Notes: a model not told the origin generated them from the letters alone. 43,019 bases of DNA from Pseudomonadota bacterium (GCA_021816925.1 JAKAWQ010000027.1:1-43019), one strand, 5' to 3'. Positions 25,701 through 33,770 are shown, counted from the stretch's first letter. Program-made: numbers and translations.

Positions 25701-26002
25701 TGAACCGCCCCGGGTTTCCCGGAGGCCATTTGGTTTGAGTCACGCTGCCATGGCTGGCTGTTCGAGCATAGCGTAGGAGCGGTCTTCGGCTTCGGCTGGC
25801 GGGATGTTGCCGATGGGTTCCAGCAATCTGCGATGGTTGAACCAGTCCACCCATTCGAGCGTGGCGATTTCGACGGCCTCGAAGGACCGCCATGGCCCAC
25901 GCCGATGGATGACCTCGGCCTTGTAGAGGCCGTTGACGGTCTCGGCGAGCGCGTTGTCGTAGCTGTCGCCGACGCTACCGACGGACGGCGCGAGGCCGAT
26001 GT
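25701..26002 (-). mobile_element. IS3-family insertion sequence, 3' fragment
   Basis: The minus strand encodes the C-terminal 85 residues of an IS3-type OrfB: APSVGSVGDSYDNALAETVN with the last Glu of the DDE triad, then FNHRRLLEPIGNIPPAEAE. The end of the element is visible as TGAACCGCCCCGGGTTTCCC (25701-25720), the usual terminal inverted repeat start for this group. The rest of OrfB, OrfA and the other terminus are missing; homology stops near 26002. The fragment cannot transpose. Confidence 0.85.
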
Positions 26003-26073
26003 GGTTCGCTACTCCTTCATCGCGACGGACTTCCACCGTCTCTCCTTGCCGGTCTCCCGGCGCACTGCCCCGA

Positions 26074-26163
26074 TTACCATTGCTTCCCCCGGTGTCCGGC
26101 ATGTGGGCCTATCCCCGCTCCGATCGCGTAGTGGATCGCCTGGACGAATGAGCGGCGTTTCAT
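26074..26163 (-). pseudogene. 5' fragment of a Tat-signal protein
   Basis: A frame starting at ATG 26163 after GGGAGAAGGGAA reads MKRRSFVQAIHYAIGAGIGP and stops after 29 codons. The KRRSFVQ segment and following hydrophobic stretch look like a twin-arginine signal peptide, as in multicopper oxidases and similar exported enzymes. The gene is cut off just before the IS3 fragment, so the IS event probably removed the mature part. Identity of the lost protein cannot be told. Confidence 0.4.
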
Positions 26164-26266
26164 TTCCCTTCTCCCAGGCTGTGGCGAGGCCGGGGTGCCG
26201 CTTTTCACCAGCCCGCGGACCCCTCGGGCACGGCCGGCATCGCCCGATGGCCACGGAACCCGCGAA

Positions 26267-26407
26267 TCATTCGTGTCTTCCCGAAAAGATGTATTTGGCC
26301 AATGCGGCAATCGCGAGAATGACGAGGACGACGATCAGAAGCCAAACCAAGCCGACACCCCACATCATGCCCCAGCCCCAGCCACCCATCATGCCGCTCC
26401 CCATCAT
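26267..26407 (-). CDS. Small Met/Trp-rich membrane protein, 46 aa
   Basis: The protein begins MMGSGMMGGWGWGMMWGVGL and continues as a single transmembrane helix (VWLLIVVLVILAIAALAKYI) ending FSGRHE. Met-rich small membrane proteins of this type occur in copper islands next to Met-rich cupredoxins, as here 57 bases downstream of copy 2. The Met residues could bind Cu(I). Either of two adjacent ATGs (26407, 26404) may be used. Too short for a family call. Confidence 0.6.
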   Translation of the reverse strand: MMGSGMMGGWGWGMMWGVGLVWLLIVVLVILAIAALAKYIFSGRHE

Positions 26408-26464
26408 TCTCGCTATGCTCCGCGGTTCCTTGCGGGCTCCTCGGACCGGCCTTTCCACGAGCGG

Positions 26465-27240
26465 TCAGGTTGCCGCCTTGGCGACGACAAAGCGGCCGAA
26501 CATGCCCTGCTGCGCATGCCCTGCCACAAGGCAGAGATAGGCGTAGCGACCGGGCTCCGAAGCCACGAAGGTGAAGGTGGCGCTATGCAGTCCGGCGGCC
26601 GTGGGATCGCCGAGGGGGGCGCTTCGGCGCCCGGAAATGCGGGCCAGGCATCCATCATCGCCATGAACGGGAACGGCGGCGCGGCCGCGGAGAAGGCAAG
26701 CAAGTGGGCCTCGTCGCCGTCGGCGTTGACGAATTGCACCGTGACCGTCGCGCCCGCGGGCACGGTGACGGCGGGGTTCCTGAGGCCGGCGATCTCGAAG
26801 AACATGCGATTGACGCCGGCGACGTTTGCCGAATCGGAGACCATGGTCAACCGCACGTGGCGGGTGCTGAAGGCGATTGCGTTGCCGGCCCGATTCACGG
26901 TCGCACCGGCCGGGACGGCGGTGGCCAGCGTCTTCTCCTCGCTCAGAGGGACCCGCGGACCCGGGGCGTTGGCGAGGGCCACGCCCATCATCCCTCCCGG
27001 ACCGCCGCGCATCATCCCCATCATCCCCCCGCCCATCATCCCGCCGCCCATCATCATTCCCATCATCCCGCCTCCCATCATCCCGCCGCCGAACATGCCG
27101 TTCCACCCCGGCGTGGACCCGGAGGGGCCGGGCTGAGCGGCGGATGCGGGAGGCGTCGGGGGCGTGCTTGCGGCCAGACCCGGAACTGCCGCGGTAAGCA
27201 CGCTTGCCGAGAGCAGCGCAAAGGGCAAAATCTTCTTCAT
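26465..27240 (-). pseudogene. Met-rich sulfocyanin-like cupredoxin, frameshifted (copy 2)
   Basis: The frame starts with a signal peptide (MKKILPFALLSASVLTAAVP) and a strongly Met/Gly-rich segment (MMGGGMMGMMMGGGMMGGGM), then matches copy 1 through AWPFPGAE-type sequence near 26625. There the frame is lost by one base. The correct continuation (LGDPTAAGLHSATFTFVASE to YAYLCLVAGHAQQGMFGRFV) is in the next frame and ends at 26465. The shift falls at a GGGGGG run (about 26612-26618). One added G would restore the reading frame and the Cys/His/Met copper ligands. Either a genuine loss or a homopolymer error. Confidence 0.8.
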
Positions 27241-27453
27241 GGTACCACACCCCTTTTTCCTGGCCCAGGCGAACAAGCACGCGGCGGCCCGACAGAAATT
27301 CATCGCGCGCCGCAGCAGCAGGACCTCGCCGGCCGAGGGAGGACGTGAGGACCATGTGTCACAAAAGTTTGCCGGCGGGGGGCGAAAGTGTGGCAATCCG
27401 TGTCAGGCGGGGCATCCGACAAATCCTCACACATCCGTTGGGAGAAGTCCGCC

Positions 27454-27742
27454 ATGCCCGGCCAGGCTACGGGCGTGAGCGAGGTCCCGCATATCCTGAT
27501 CGTGGATGACCATCGCGAGATTCGCGAACTGGTGCAGCGGGTACATTGACGCGAGAACTACCGCGTCAGTCTGGCGGGCGATGGCCGGCCCATTCAGCCG
27601 ATTACGCCGCAAGATCGAACGGGATTTTTCGGAGGAGCAACCGATCAAGACGATCCGGGGCAGCGGCTACATGTTCACGTCCGCCGTTGAGCCACTCGGG
27701 GCACGGCGCCGATGGCGCGTTGGCCACTCACCGCGCGCTTAG
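27454..27742 (+). pseudogene. OmpR-type response regulator, internally deleted
   Basis: After GGGAGAAG, an ATG at 27454 opens MPGQATGVSEVPHILIVDDH and REIRELVQR, the start of a receiver domain with its acidic pair. The frame shifts near 27545 (NYRVSLAGDG appears in another frame). Then the sequence jumps to SRLRRKIERDFSEEQPIKTI and RGSGYMFTSAVEPLG, the end of a winged-helix OmpR domain. The phospho-acceptor Asp and most of both domains, about 160 codons, are missing. It is divergent from cupredoxin copy 2, so it may once have regulated it. Confidence 0.75.
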
Positions 27743-27801
27743 CGCGATCCAGCGGGGAGACGCGGCGTCGATCGGGGCCGTGGCGACGGTGCGGGCAACG
27801 A
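27712..27801 (+). pseudogene. Start of a histidine kinase remnant
   Basis: An ATG at 27712 overlaps the end of the broken response regulator and reads MARWPLTARLARSSGETRRR, which looks like the cytoplasmic start before TM1 of a sensor kinase. It then degenerates and stops at about 27801. Position after an OmpR-type regulator is the main support. The kinase body is absent, and the next gene is on the other strand. Confidence 0.3.
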
Positions 27802-27912
27802 TAGCGCCTGGCGTGATCGCGCCGGGTCAGGCAAGGACAGTGGCCGTGGCGGAGCGGGAGGCAACGCGACTCCGGCTGGCGCGCCGATGCGGGGGGCATG
27901 TCGCCGGCGCGC

Positions 27913-29358
27913 TCAGCGGAGCGCGTGACCGAGATAGAGCGGAATCACGAGCACGAGCCGGCCGTGTTGGCGGAGGGTGAGAGGCGCGAGGGGGGTGATG
28001 CGGGCGAAGAGATCGCCGAACGAAGCGGCCATGCGGTGCGGCCCGACGTTCGGTGCAAGAACGAGCACGTCGCGACGACGATATCGTTCGAGCGGATGGG
28101 CGAGCCCGAATTCGTGCGGGCGCGGGCCGAGCACGATCACCGGCGGGTGCGGGCCGAGCGCGTAGGCGATCTTGGCCGCGTCGCTCCATCGGACGGTGCC
28201 GATGACAAGACCGGGGCGATCGAGCAGATGACGTGCGGAAAGCTCGGTCCGAAGCGCATGCCAGTCGGTGAGCTGGAGGGCCGGGTCTCGGCCGAGGGGG
28301 AAACGGGCGGCGAGCGACACCGGCCAGTCGAGGCGGACCTCGGTTGCGACAAGGACCATGGCGAGAAGGATGAAGGCCGTCGTGCCGATCAGCCACGGGC
28401 GGACGAAGCGCGCGCCGGCTTGCAGGCGCTGGTCGATCGCCGCGCCGAGCAGGGGAAAGAGCATGAGGTAGCCCGGCGCGGCCCAATGGAAGAGGATGCG
28501 GCCCTCTGCCCAGAGCGCCACCACGCTGAAGAGAAGAACTGCGGGCGCGGCGAGGCAAAGAAGGAGCCAGCCGCGCCAATCGCCGGGTCCGCGGCGCAGC
28601 GCGGCGAAAGCGGAGAGGACGAGCGGCAACCAGATCCAGGGGAGAAGAAAAAGCGCCTCGCCGCCGAACACGATGAAGGGCGCGAGCGGGTGAAGCGCAA
28701 AGCCCAAGGCCCGGTCGCCCTGATAGGCGAACGACGTCCAATGGTGCTCCGCATTCCAAATGAGCGTCGGCAGGAAGATAAAGAATGCGAGGAGGGCGGC
28801 GAGCCAGGGCTCGATGCGCGAGAGCCAGCGGCGATGGCGCGGGCTGGTCAGCAGGTAAAGAAAAGCGCCGGCGAGCCCGAGGACGGCGGTGTATTTCGAA
28901 AAGAGAGAAAAGCCCGCGGCAAGGCCGGCCGAGAGCCACCAGCCGAATGCGGCCCGACCACGCGCTTCGAGGGCATGCGCGAGAAAGAGCGCGGCGGCGA
29001 GAAGGGCAACATCGAGCGGCCCGTCCGGCAGCACGAAGGTGCCGAAGGCGACGCCGAAGAGGGGCGAGAGGTTGAGGGCGATCGCCGCGAAGAGGCCGGC
29101 GCGCGGTGAAAAGAGCTCGGCGCCGAGCCGATACATGAGCCAGGTGGAAAGCGCGAACAGAAGAATGAACGGCAGGCGCACGATCACCGGCGCATTGGTT
29201 CCCGCGAGGTGCGCGGCGAACGAGGAGAGCCACCAGACGGCAGGCGGATGGTCGAAATAGCCGAGCCGGAACCCAGGGTCCGCGGCGACGACGTAGCTTT
29301 CGTCAACGCCGAGGCCGATGGATGCCGCAAACAGCAGCCGCAGCAGCACTCCGGCCAC
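27913..29358 (-). CDS. GT39-type (ArnT/PMT-like) membrane glycosyltransferase
   Basis: The 481-residue protein has about 11 transmembrane segments and the GT-C fold signatures GVDESYVVAADPGFRLGYFD and HPPAVWWL, with the first-loop acidic residue, followed by FSKYTAVLGL and WNAEHHWTSFAYQG. Such enzymes use polyprenyl-phosphate sugars to modify lipid A, glycans or proteins on the periplasmic side. GTG 29358 is the first standard start, but it truncates the first helix. A CTG at 29403-29401 overlaps the preceding gene's TGA (CTGA), adds 15 residues (IRADPTLRWLRLLI after the initiator) and completes the helix. Substrate is unknown. Confidence 0.85.
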   Translation of the reverse strand: MAGVLLRLLFAASIGLGVDESYVVAADPGFRLGYFDHPPAVWWLSSFAAHLAGTNAPVIVRLPFILLFALSTWLMYRLGAELFSPRAGLFAAIALNLSPLFGVAFGTFVLPDGPLDVALLAAALFLAHALEARGRAAFGWWLSAGLAAGFSLFSKYTAVLGLAGAFLYLLTSPRHRRWLSRIEPWLAALLAFFIFLPTLIWNAEHHWTSFAYQGDRALGFALHPLAPFIVFGGEALFLLPWIWLPLVLSAFAALRRGPGDWRGWLLLCLAAPAVLLFSVVALWAEGRILFHWAAPGYLMLFPLLGAAIDQRLQAGARFVRPWLIGTTAFILLAMVLVATEVRLDWPVSLAARFPLGRDPALQLTDWHALRTELSARHLLDRPGLVIGTVRWSDAAKIAYALGPHPPVIVLGPRPHEFGLAHPLERYRRRDVLVLAPNVGPHRMAASFGDLFARITPLAPLTLRQHGRLVLVIPLYLGHALR

Positions 29359-29399
29359 GATCAGCAGCCGGAGCCAGCGGAGGGTGGGGTCGGCGCGGA

Positions 29400-30245
29400 T
29401 CAGTCGGCGAGGACGCGGCTTCGCTGCTCGCCGAGGCCGGCGACGCCGAGCCGCATGGTCTGGCCCGGCTTGAGGAAGATCGGCACGGGCTTCTTGCCGC
29501 TGCCGACGCCGGGCGGCGTGCCTGTACTGATGATGTCGCCCTGGTGCAGCGTCATCACCTGGCTGATGTAACTGACGAGCCTGGCCACGCCGAAGATCAT
29601 CGTGCGCGTGTTGCCGTGCTGCATGCGCGCGCCGTCAACGTCGAGCCACATGTCAAGGGCTTGCGGATCGGGCACCTCGTCACGCGTGACGAGCCAGGGG
29701 CCGGTGGGGCCGAAGGTGTCGCAGCCCTTGCCCTTGTCCCAGGTGCCGCCGCGCTCGAGCTGGTACTCGCGCTCGCTCACGTCGTTACAGACACAGTAAC
29801 CGGCGACGTGGCCGAGCGCATCGGCTTCCGGGACGTAGTGGGCATCGCGGCCGATGACGACGCCGAGCTCGACCTCCCAGTCGGTCTTGTGCGTGCCGCG
29901 CGGGATGCGCACGTCGTCGTTCGGGCCGCTGTAGGCGCCGAGCGACTTCAGGAAGACGATCGGCTCCTTGGGGATGGGGGAATTCGTTTCGGCGGCGTGA
30001 TCGGCGTAATTGAGACCGATGCAGAAATAGTTGAGCGGGCGGGCAACGGGGGCGCCAAGGCGCGGCGAGCCCGCGAGCCTGGGGAGCGCCTTCCAATCGA
30101 GTGCCTTGAGGCGCGCGAGGCCGGCATCCGAAAGCACCTCTCCGGCGATGTCGGGCACGACGGCCGAAAGATCGCGGATCGCGCCATCGGGATCGAGCAT
30201 ACCCGGCTTCTCTGCCCCTTTGGGGCCATAACGCAGCAGCTTCAT
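29400..30245 (-). CDS. Fumarylacetoacetate hydrolase family protein (2,4-diketo-3-deoxy sugar acid hydrolase type)
   Basis: The 281-residue protein has the FAH fold with metal-binding motifs: NYFCIGLNYADHAAET, SDWEVELGVVIGRDAHYV-type sequence (here TDWEVELGVVIG), GYCVCNDVSEREYQ, KGCDTFGPTGPW, and DIISTGTPPGVGSGKKP. Members with this layout hydrolyse C-C bonds of 2,4-diketo-3-deoxy acids or related acylpyruvates, giving pyruvate plus a small acid. The neighbouring dehydratase and SDR make that activity likely here. A strong AGGAAAGGGAAG leader precedes the start. Confidence 0.88.
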   Translation of the reverse strand: MKLLRYGPKGAEKPGMLDPDGAIRDLSAVVPDIAGEVLSDAGLARLKALDWKALPRLAGSPRLGAPVARPLNYFCIGLNYADHAAETNSPIPKEPIVFLKSLGAYSGPNDDVRIPRGTHKTDWEVELGVVIGRDAHYVPEADALGHVAGYCVCNDVSEREYQLERGGTWDKGKGCDTFGPTGPWLVTRDEVPDPQALDMWLDVDGARMQHGNTRTMIFGVARLVSYISQVMTLHQGDIISTGTPPGVGSGKKPVPIFLKPGQTMRLGVAGLGEQRSRVLAD

Positions 30246-30302
30246 TTTTTCTTCCCTTTCCTGAAGAGAGTGCCCGGCGTCGGACGCGCGGCCGGTGCCT
30301 GC

Positions 30303-31052
30303 TCAGACGGTCCAGCCGCCGTCGATGACGATCGCCTGGCCGGTGACAAAGGCCGATTCATCGCCGGCGAGATAGACGGCCAGCGCCGCGATTTCCTCGG
30401 CCTTGCCGAGCCGGCCCATCGCCTGGCGGGAGACGAAGGCGGCGCGCGCGGCCTCGAGGGAGCCGGCGGCGGCGGCATTGGCGGCGACGCGCTCTTCGAG
30501 GCTCGGCGTGGCGATGGTGCCCGGGCAGATGCAGTTGCAGCGGATGCCGCGGGAAACGAAGTCGGCGGCGACGGATTTCGTGAGGCCGATGACGGCGGCC
30601 TTGGTGGTGCCATAGATGCAGCGATTGGGCGCGCCCTTGATGCTGCCGGCGGCGGAAGACATGTTGACGATGGTGCCGGCGCCCTTGGCGAGCATGCCGG
30701 GCAGGAAGGCGCGGATGGTGCGGAACATCGAGCGCACGTTGAGGTCGAAGGCGGGACCCCATTCGGCCTCGGTCGCATCGAGGATCGTGCCCTGGTGCAC
30801 GAAGCCCACGCAATTGAAGAGGATGTCGATCGGGCCGGTCTCGGCGGCCGCGGCGCTGATGGCGGCGGCATCCGTGCAGTCAAGGCGCGAGACGGAGATG
30901 GCGGGGCCGGCGAGGTCGGCGAGCCTGGCGAAATCGATGTCGGTTGCGATGACGCGCGCGCCTTCGGCGACAAAGGCGAGCGCGGTGGCGCGCCCGATTC
31001 CTTGCGCGGCGGCGGTGACGAAGGCGGTCTTGCCGGCGAGCCTCGCTGTCAT
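30303..31052 (-). CDS. SDR family dehydrogenase (2-keto-3-deoxy sugar acid dehydrogenase type)
   Basis: The 249-residue protein is a classical short-chain dehydrogenase: NAD site TAAAQGIGRATALAF, acidic D at the end of strand 2 (ATDID) favouring NAD, Asn motif, catalytic Ser and YGTTKAAV Tyr-Lys. It most resembles 2-keto-3-deoxy-L-fuconate (or related) 4-dehydrogenases by its DCTDAAAI and SRQAMGRLGKAEEIAALAVY regions. It sits 12 bases after the dehydratase gene. The predicted step is oxidation of the 2-keto-3-deoxy acid at C4 to a 2,4-diketo acid. Confidence 0.85.
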   Translation of the reverse strand: MTARLAGKTAFVTAAAQGIGRATALAFVAEGARVIATDIDFARLADLAGPAISVSRLDCTDAAAISAAAAETGPIDILFNCVGFVHQGTILDATEAEWGPAFDLNVRSMFRTIRAFLPGMLAKGAGTIVNMSSAAGSIKGAPNRCIYGTTKAAVIGLTKSVAADFVSRGIRCNCICPGTIATPSLEERVAANAAAAGSLEAARAAFVSRQAMGRLGKAEEIAALAVYLAGDESAFVTGQAIVIDGGWTV

Positions 31053-31064
31053 CGGCGCGGCCGC

Positions 31065-32864
31065 TCAGTGGTTGTGCCGCGATTCGCCGCGGGTCTCGAT
31101 GACGTTCAGATAGAGCGTGGCGGGTTCGAGACAGGCGCCGGTGCCGAGCCCACCCACCATGCTGCGATAGATCTCCTCCCAGGGCGTTTTGTTGACGAGC
31201 GCGGGAGGTTTCCAGGCGGCACGGCGCTTCGCGATTTCTTCGGGCGGCAGCAGGAGATCGACGCGGCGGGTATTGAGATCGATGCGGATCGGATCGCCCG
31301 TACGCAGGAGCGCAAGCCCGCCGCCGACGGCGGCTTCGGGTGTGACGTTGAGGATGGAGGGGCTGCCGGAAGTGCCGGATTGCCGGCCGTCTCCCATGGT
31401 GGGAAGCGCATCGATGCCGCGCTTGAGGAGCGCGGCGGGTGGCTGCATGTTCACGACCTCGGCGCTGCCGGGATAGCCGACCGGGCCACAGTTGCGGATC
31501 ACGAGCACGCTTCGATCGTCCACGCCAAGGGCGGGATCCTCGATCCGCGCGTGATAATCCTCGGGGCCCTCGAACACGATGGCCTTGCCTTCGAAGACGT
31601 TCGGGTGTGCCGGATCGGAGAGGAAGCGGCGGCGGAACTCCGCGTCGATGACGCTTGTCTTGATCACCGCGCTTTCGAAGAGATTGCCGCCGAGCACGAC
31701 GTAGCCGGCGGAAGGTTTCAGGGGTTTGGCGTATGGGCGGATCACCTCGCGATCCGGTTCGGGGACGGCAGCGAGGTTTTCGCCGACCGTTTTGCCGGTG
31801 ACGGTCATCGCCTCGCCCCTGAGCTTGCCGGCATCGAGAAGCTCCTTCAGCACCGCAGGCACGCCGCCGGCACGGAAGAAGCGTTCGGAAAGGAAACGGC
31901 CGGCCGGCTGCATATCGACCAGGAGAGGGATTTCCGGGCCGAGGCGCTGCCAATCCTCGAGCGTGTGATCGACGCCCATGTGTCGCGCGATCGCGACCAT
32001 GTGGATCGGGCAGTTGGAGGAGGCGCCGAGCGCCGCGGCGGCAAGGACCGCATTCTCGAAGGCCGCTTTCGTCATGATGTCGGAAGGGCAGAGGTTCTCG
32101 TGCACCATGCCGACGATGCGCCGGCCGGTCTCAAAGGCGATCCAGCCGCGCTCGCGATAGGGTGCGGGAATGACGGCGCAGCCGGGCAGAGACATGCCGA
32201 GCGCCTCGGCGAGCGAGTTCATCGAGGTAGCGGTGCCCATCGTGTTGCAATGCCCGATCGAGGGGGCAGAGGAGGACACCATGTCGATGAACCGGTTGTA
32301 GTCGATCTTGCCCTCCGCGAGCAGCTTGCGCGCCTCCCAGATGATGGTGCCGGAGCCGGCGAGCCGGCCCTCCCACCAGCCGTCGAGCATCGGGCCGCCG
32401 GAAAGCACGATGGCGGGGATGTTCACCGTGGCCGCGCCCATCAGTGAGGCGGGTGTCGTTTTGTCGCAGCCGGTGGTGAGCACGACGCCGTCGATCGGGT
32501 AGCCGTGCAGGACCTCGACGAGGCCGAGATAGGCGAGATTGCGGTCAAGCGCAGCGGTCGGGCGCTTGCCGGTTTCCTGGATCGGATGGAGGGGGAACTC
32601 GATGGGGATGCCGCCACCGTCGCGGATGCCGGCGCGCACGCGTTCGGCAAGCTGGAGGTGGTGGCGGTTGCAGGGGGCAAGGTCGGAGCCGGTTTGCGCG
32701 ATGCCGATGATCGGCTTGCCGGATTGCAGTTCCTCGCGGGTCAGGCCGTAGTTCATGTAGCGCTCGAGATAGAGCGCCGTCATGCCCGGATCGTCGGGAT
32801 CGTCGAACCAGCGCCGGCTGCGCAGCCGGTTTTTTTCTCCTTTGCCGTTCGGTTCGGTTGCCAT
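31065..32864 (-). CDS. IlvD/Edd family sugar-acid dehydratase (xylonate/arabonate type)
   Basis: The 599-residue protein matches the sugar-acid branch of the dihydroxyacid dehydratase family: NRLRSRRWFDDPDDPGMTAL, YLERYMNYGL, GKPIIGIAQTGSDLAPCNRH, RPTAALDRNLAYLGLVEVLH and TTGCDKTTPA. Conserved Cys residues (C65, C133, C206 in GHCNTMG) are placed to hold the [2Fe-2S] cluster. Members such as Caulobacter XylD act on D-xylonate or L-arabonate, producing 2-keto-3-deoxy acids. The exact substrate cannot be read by eye. GCAGGAACAGG precedes ATG 32864. It is the first gene of the dehydratase-SDR-FAH-GT39 operon. Confidence 0.92.
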   Translation of the reverse strand: MATEPNGKGEKNRLRSRRWFDDPDDPGMTALYLERYMNYGLTREELQSGKPIIGIAQTGSDLAPCNRHHLQLAERVRAGIRDGGGIPIEFPLHPIQETGKRPTAALDRNLAYLGLVEVLHGYPIDGVVLTTGCDKTTPASLMGAATVNIPAIVLSGGPMLDGWWEGRLAGSGTIIWEARKLLAEGKIDYNRFIDMVSSSAPSIGHCNTMGTATSMNSLAEALGMSLPGCAVIPAPYRERGWIAFETGRRIVGMVHENLCPSDIMTKAAFENAVLAAAALGASSNCPIHMVAIARHMGVDHTLEDWQRLGPEIPLLVDMQPAGRFLSERFFRAGGVPAVLKELLDAGKLRGEAMTVTGKTVGENLAAVPEPDREVIRPYAKPLKPSAGYVVLGGNLFESAVIKTSVIDAEFRRRFLSDPAHPNVFEGKAIVFEGPEDYHARIEDPALGVDDRSVLVIRNCGPVGYPGSAEVVNMQPPAALLKRGIDALPTMGDGRQSGTSGSPSILNVTPEAAVGGGLALLRTGDPIRIDLNTRRVDLLLPPEEIAKRRAAWKPPALVNKTPWEEIYRSMVGGLGTGACLEPATLYLNVIETRGESRHNH

Positions 32865-33013
32865 GGCCTGTTCCTGCCCCCGGTGCGGGCGGAAGGTGGC
32901 GGCGGGGGGCGAGGGATGTCAACCGGGTGGGCGGGCCCGGCGCTTCCCCGGTGGCCTTCGTGATCGGACGTGATCGGATCAGCTTTTCTCACGCGTACGG
33001 AGGGCGTCGTGCT

Positions 33014-33066
33014 ATACCAGCGGCCTCAATTCCTGACGCTTCGAACGAGGGTGGGGCCGCTGGTAT
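33014..33066. repeat. REP-like palindromic element
   Basis: ATACCAGCGGCC at 33014-33025 and GGCCGCTGGTAT at 33055-33066 are perfect 12-bp inverted repeats around a 29-base loop. No open reading frame is involved. The size suggests a repetitive extragenic palindrome or small MITE. Confidence 0.6.
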
Positions 33067-33213
33067 CTCGTTGATTTTGCGCGTGGCCGCCCCGCCAGCC
33101 GCAGGGTCCCGCCGCGCGTCAGCGATGGGGGCGCGAGCACGCGCGAGACCCTCACCCCCTCCCTCACCCCCAGCCCCTCTCCCAGAGGGAGAGGGGAGGA
33201 GGCAGCCTGAGCA

Positions 33214-33258
33214 ACCGGCGACATGGGTAACACTTCTGACCGGCGACATGGGTAACAC
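33214..33258. repeat. Two 20-bp direct repeats (IS481-like end remnant)
   Basis: ACCGGCGACATGGGTAACAC occurs exactly at 33214-33233 and 33239-33258, separated by TTCTG. Doubled motifs containing GACATGGGTAACA are seen at the ends of IS481-type elements, so this may be the terminus of a lost copy. No transposase is visible. Confidence 0.5.
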
Positions 33259-33440
33259 ATTTCTTGTTTTGTTCAGGGCTGTTGCGGCGGTTGTTGGGCC
33301 TGTGGACCCGGTGGGCAACGCGCAGCGTTGTCCAGCAGTCCACAGGCTTGAGGCTTGGGTTTGCGAAGGCCCGGCAAGAGCGCGGGATGCCCGAGGCTCA
33401 GCCCGATCGAGATCGCCACGTCGCGCCGCGCGCGGCTCGC

Positions 33441-33770
33441 GCGCGGCGCTCCTCGCGATGACGTTCGTAGAGCGGATCGTTCCGCCATGGAGGCGGCCGG
33501 CGGAGGCTCAGCCCGAGAACGCGGGGCGGTCGGGGCGGGGAAAGGGCGCGCGGCGCTCCTCGCGATGACGTTCGTAGAGCGGATCGTTCCGCCATGGAGG
33601 CGGCCGGCGGAGGCTCAGTCCGAGAACACGGGGCGGTCGGGGCGGGGAAAGGGCGCGCGGCGCTCCTCGCGATGACGTTCGTAGAGCGGATCGTTCCGCC
33701 ATGGAGGCGGCCGGCGGAGGCTCAGTCCGAGAACACGGGGCGGTCGGGGCGGGGAAAGGGCGCGCGGCGG
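33441..33770. repeat. 107-bp tandem repeat array, three full units
   Basis: Units start at 33441, 33548 and 33655, followed by about 9 bases of a fourth at 33762. Each holds GCGGCGCTCCTCGCGATGAC, a GCGGATCGTTCCGC near-palindrome and a GGGGCGGTCGGGGCGGGGAA segment. The second and third units are nearly identical, while the first differs by about two bases (CAGCCC/CGCGG against CAGTCC/CACGG). The unit length is not a multiple of three and the sequence has the look of a dispersed intergenic repeat, not of coding DNA. There is no spacer diversity, so it is not a CRISPR. Confidence 0.85.

Larger units (their letters stand above)
32865..33440. other. Gene-free, repeat-bearing gap upstream of the sugar-acid operon
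   Basis: No supported gene lies here. The stretch holds the promoter region for the dehydratase gene, a 12-bp palindrome, a 10-bp hairpin (CCCCTCTCCC-AGA-GGGAGAGGGG at 33174-33196), two 20-bp direct repeats and a CCTGTGGA / TCCACAGG inverted pair (33299-33306 and 33339-33346). Confidence 0.6.

Noticed and set aside
29322-32447. 1041-codon plus-strand open frame
   Set aside because: Antisense to the FAH, SDR and dehydratase genes, whose motifs are clear. The length reflects high GC with few stop codons.
33441-33770. Possible CRISPR array
   Set aside because: The repeat unit is 107 bp, contiguous and without variable spacers; no cas genes are present.
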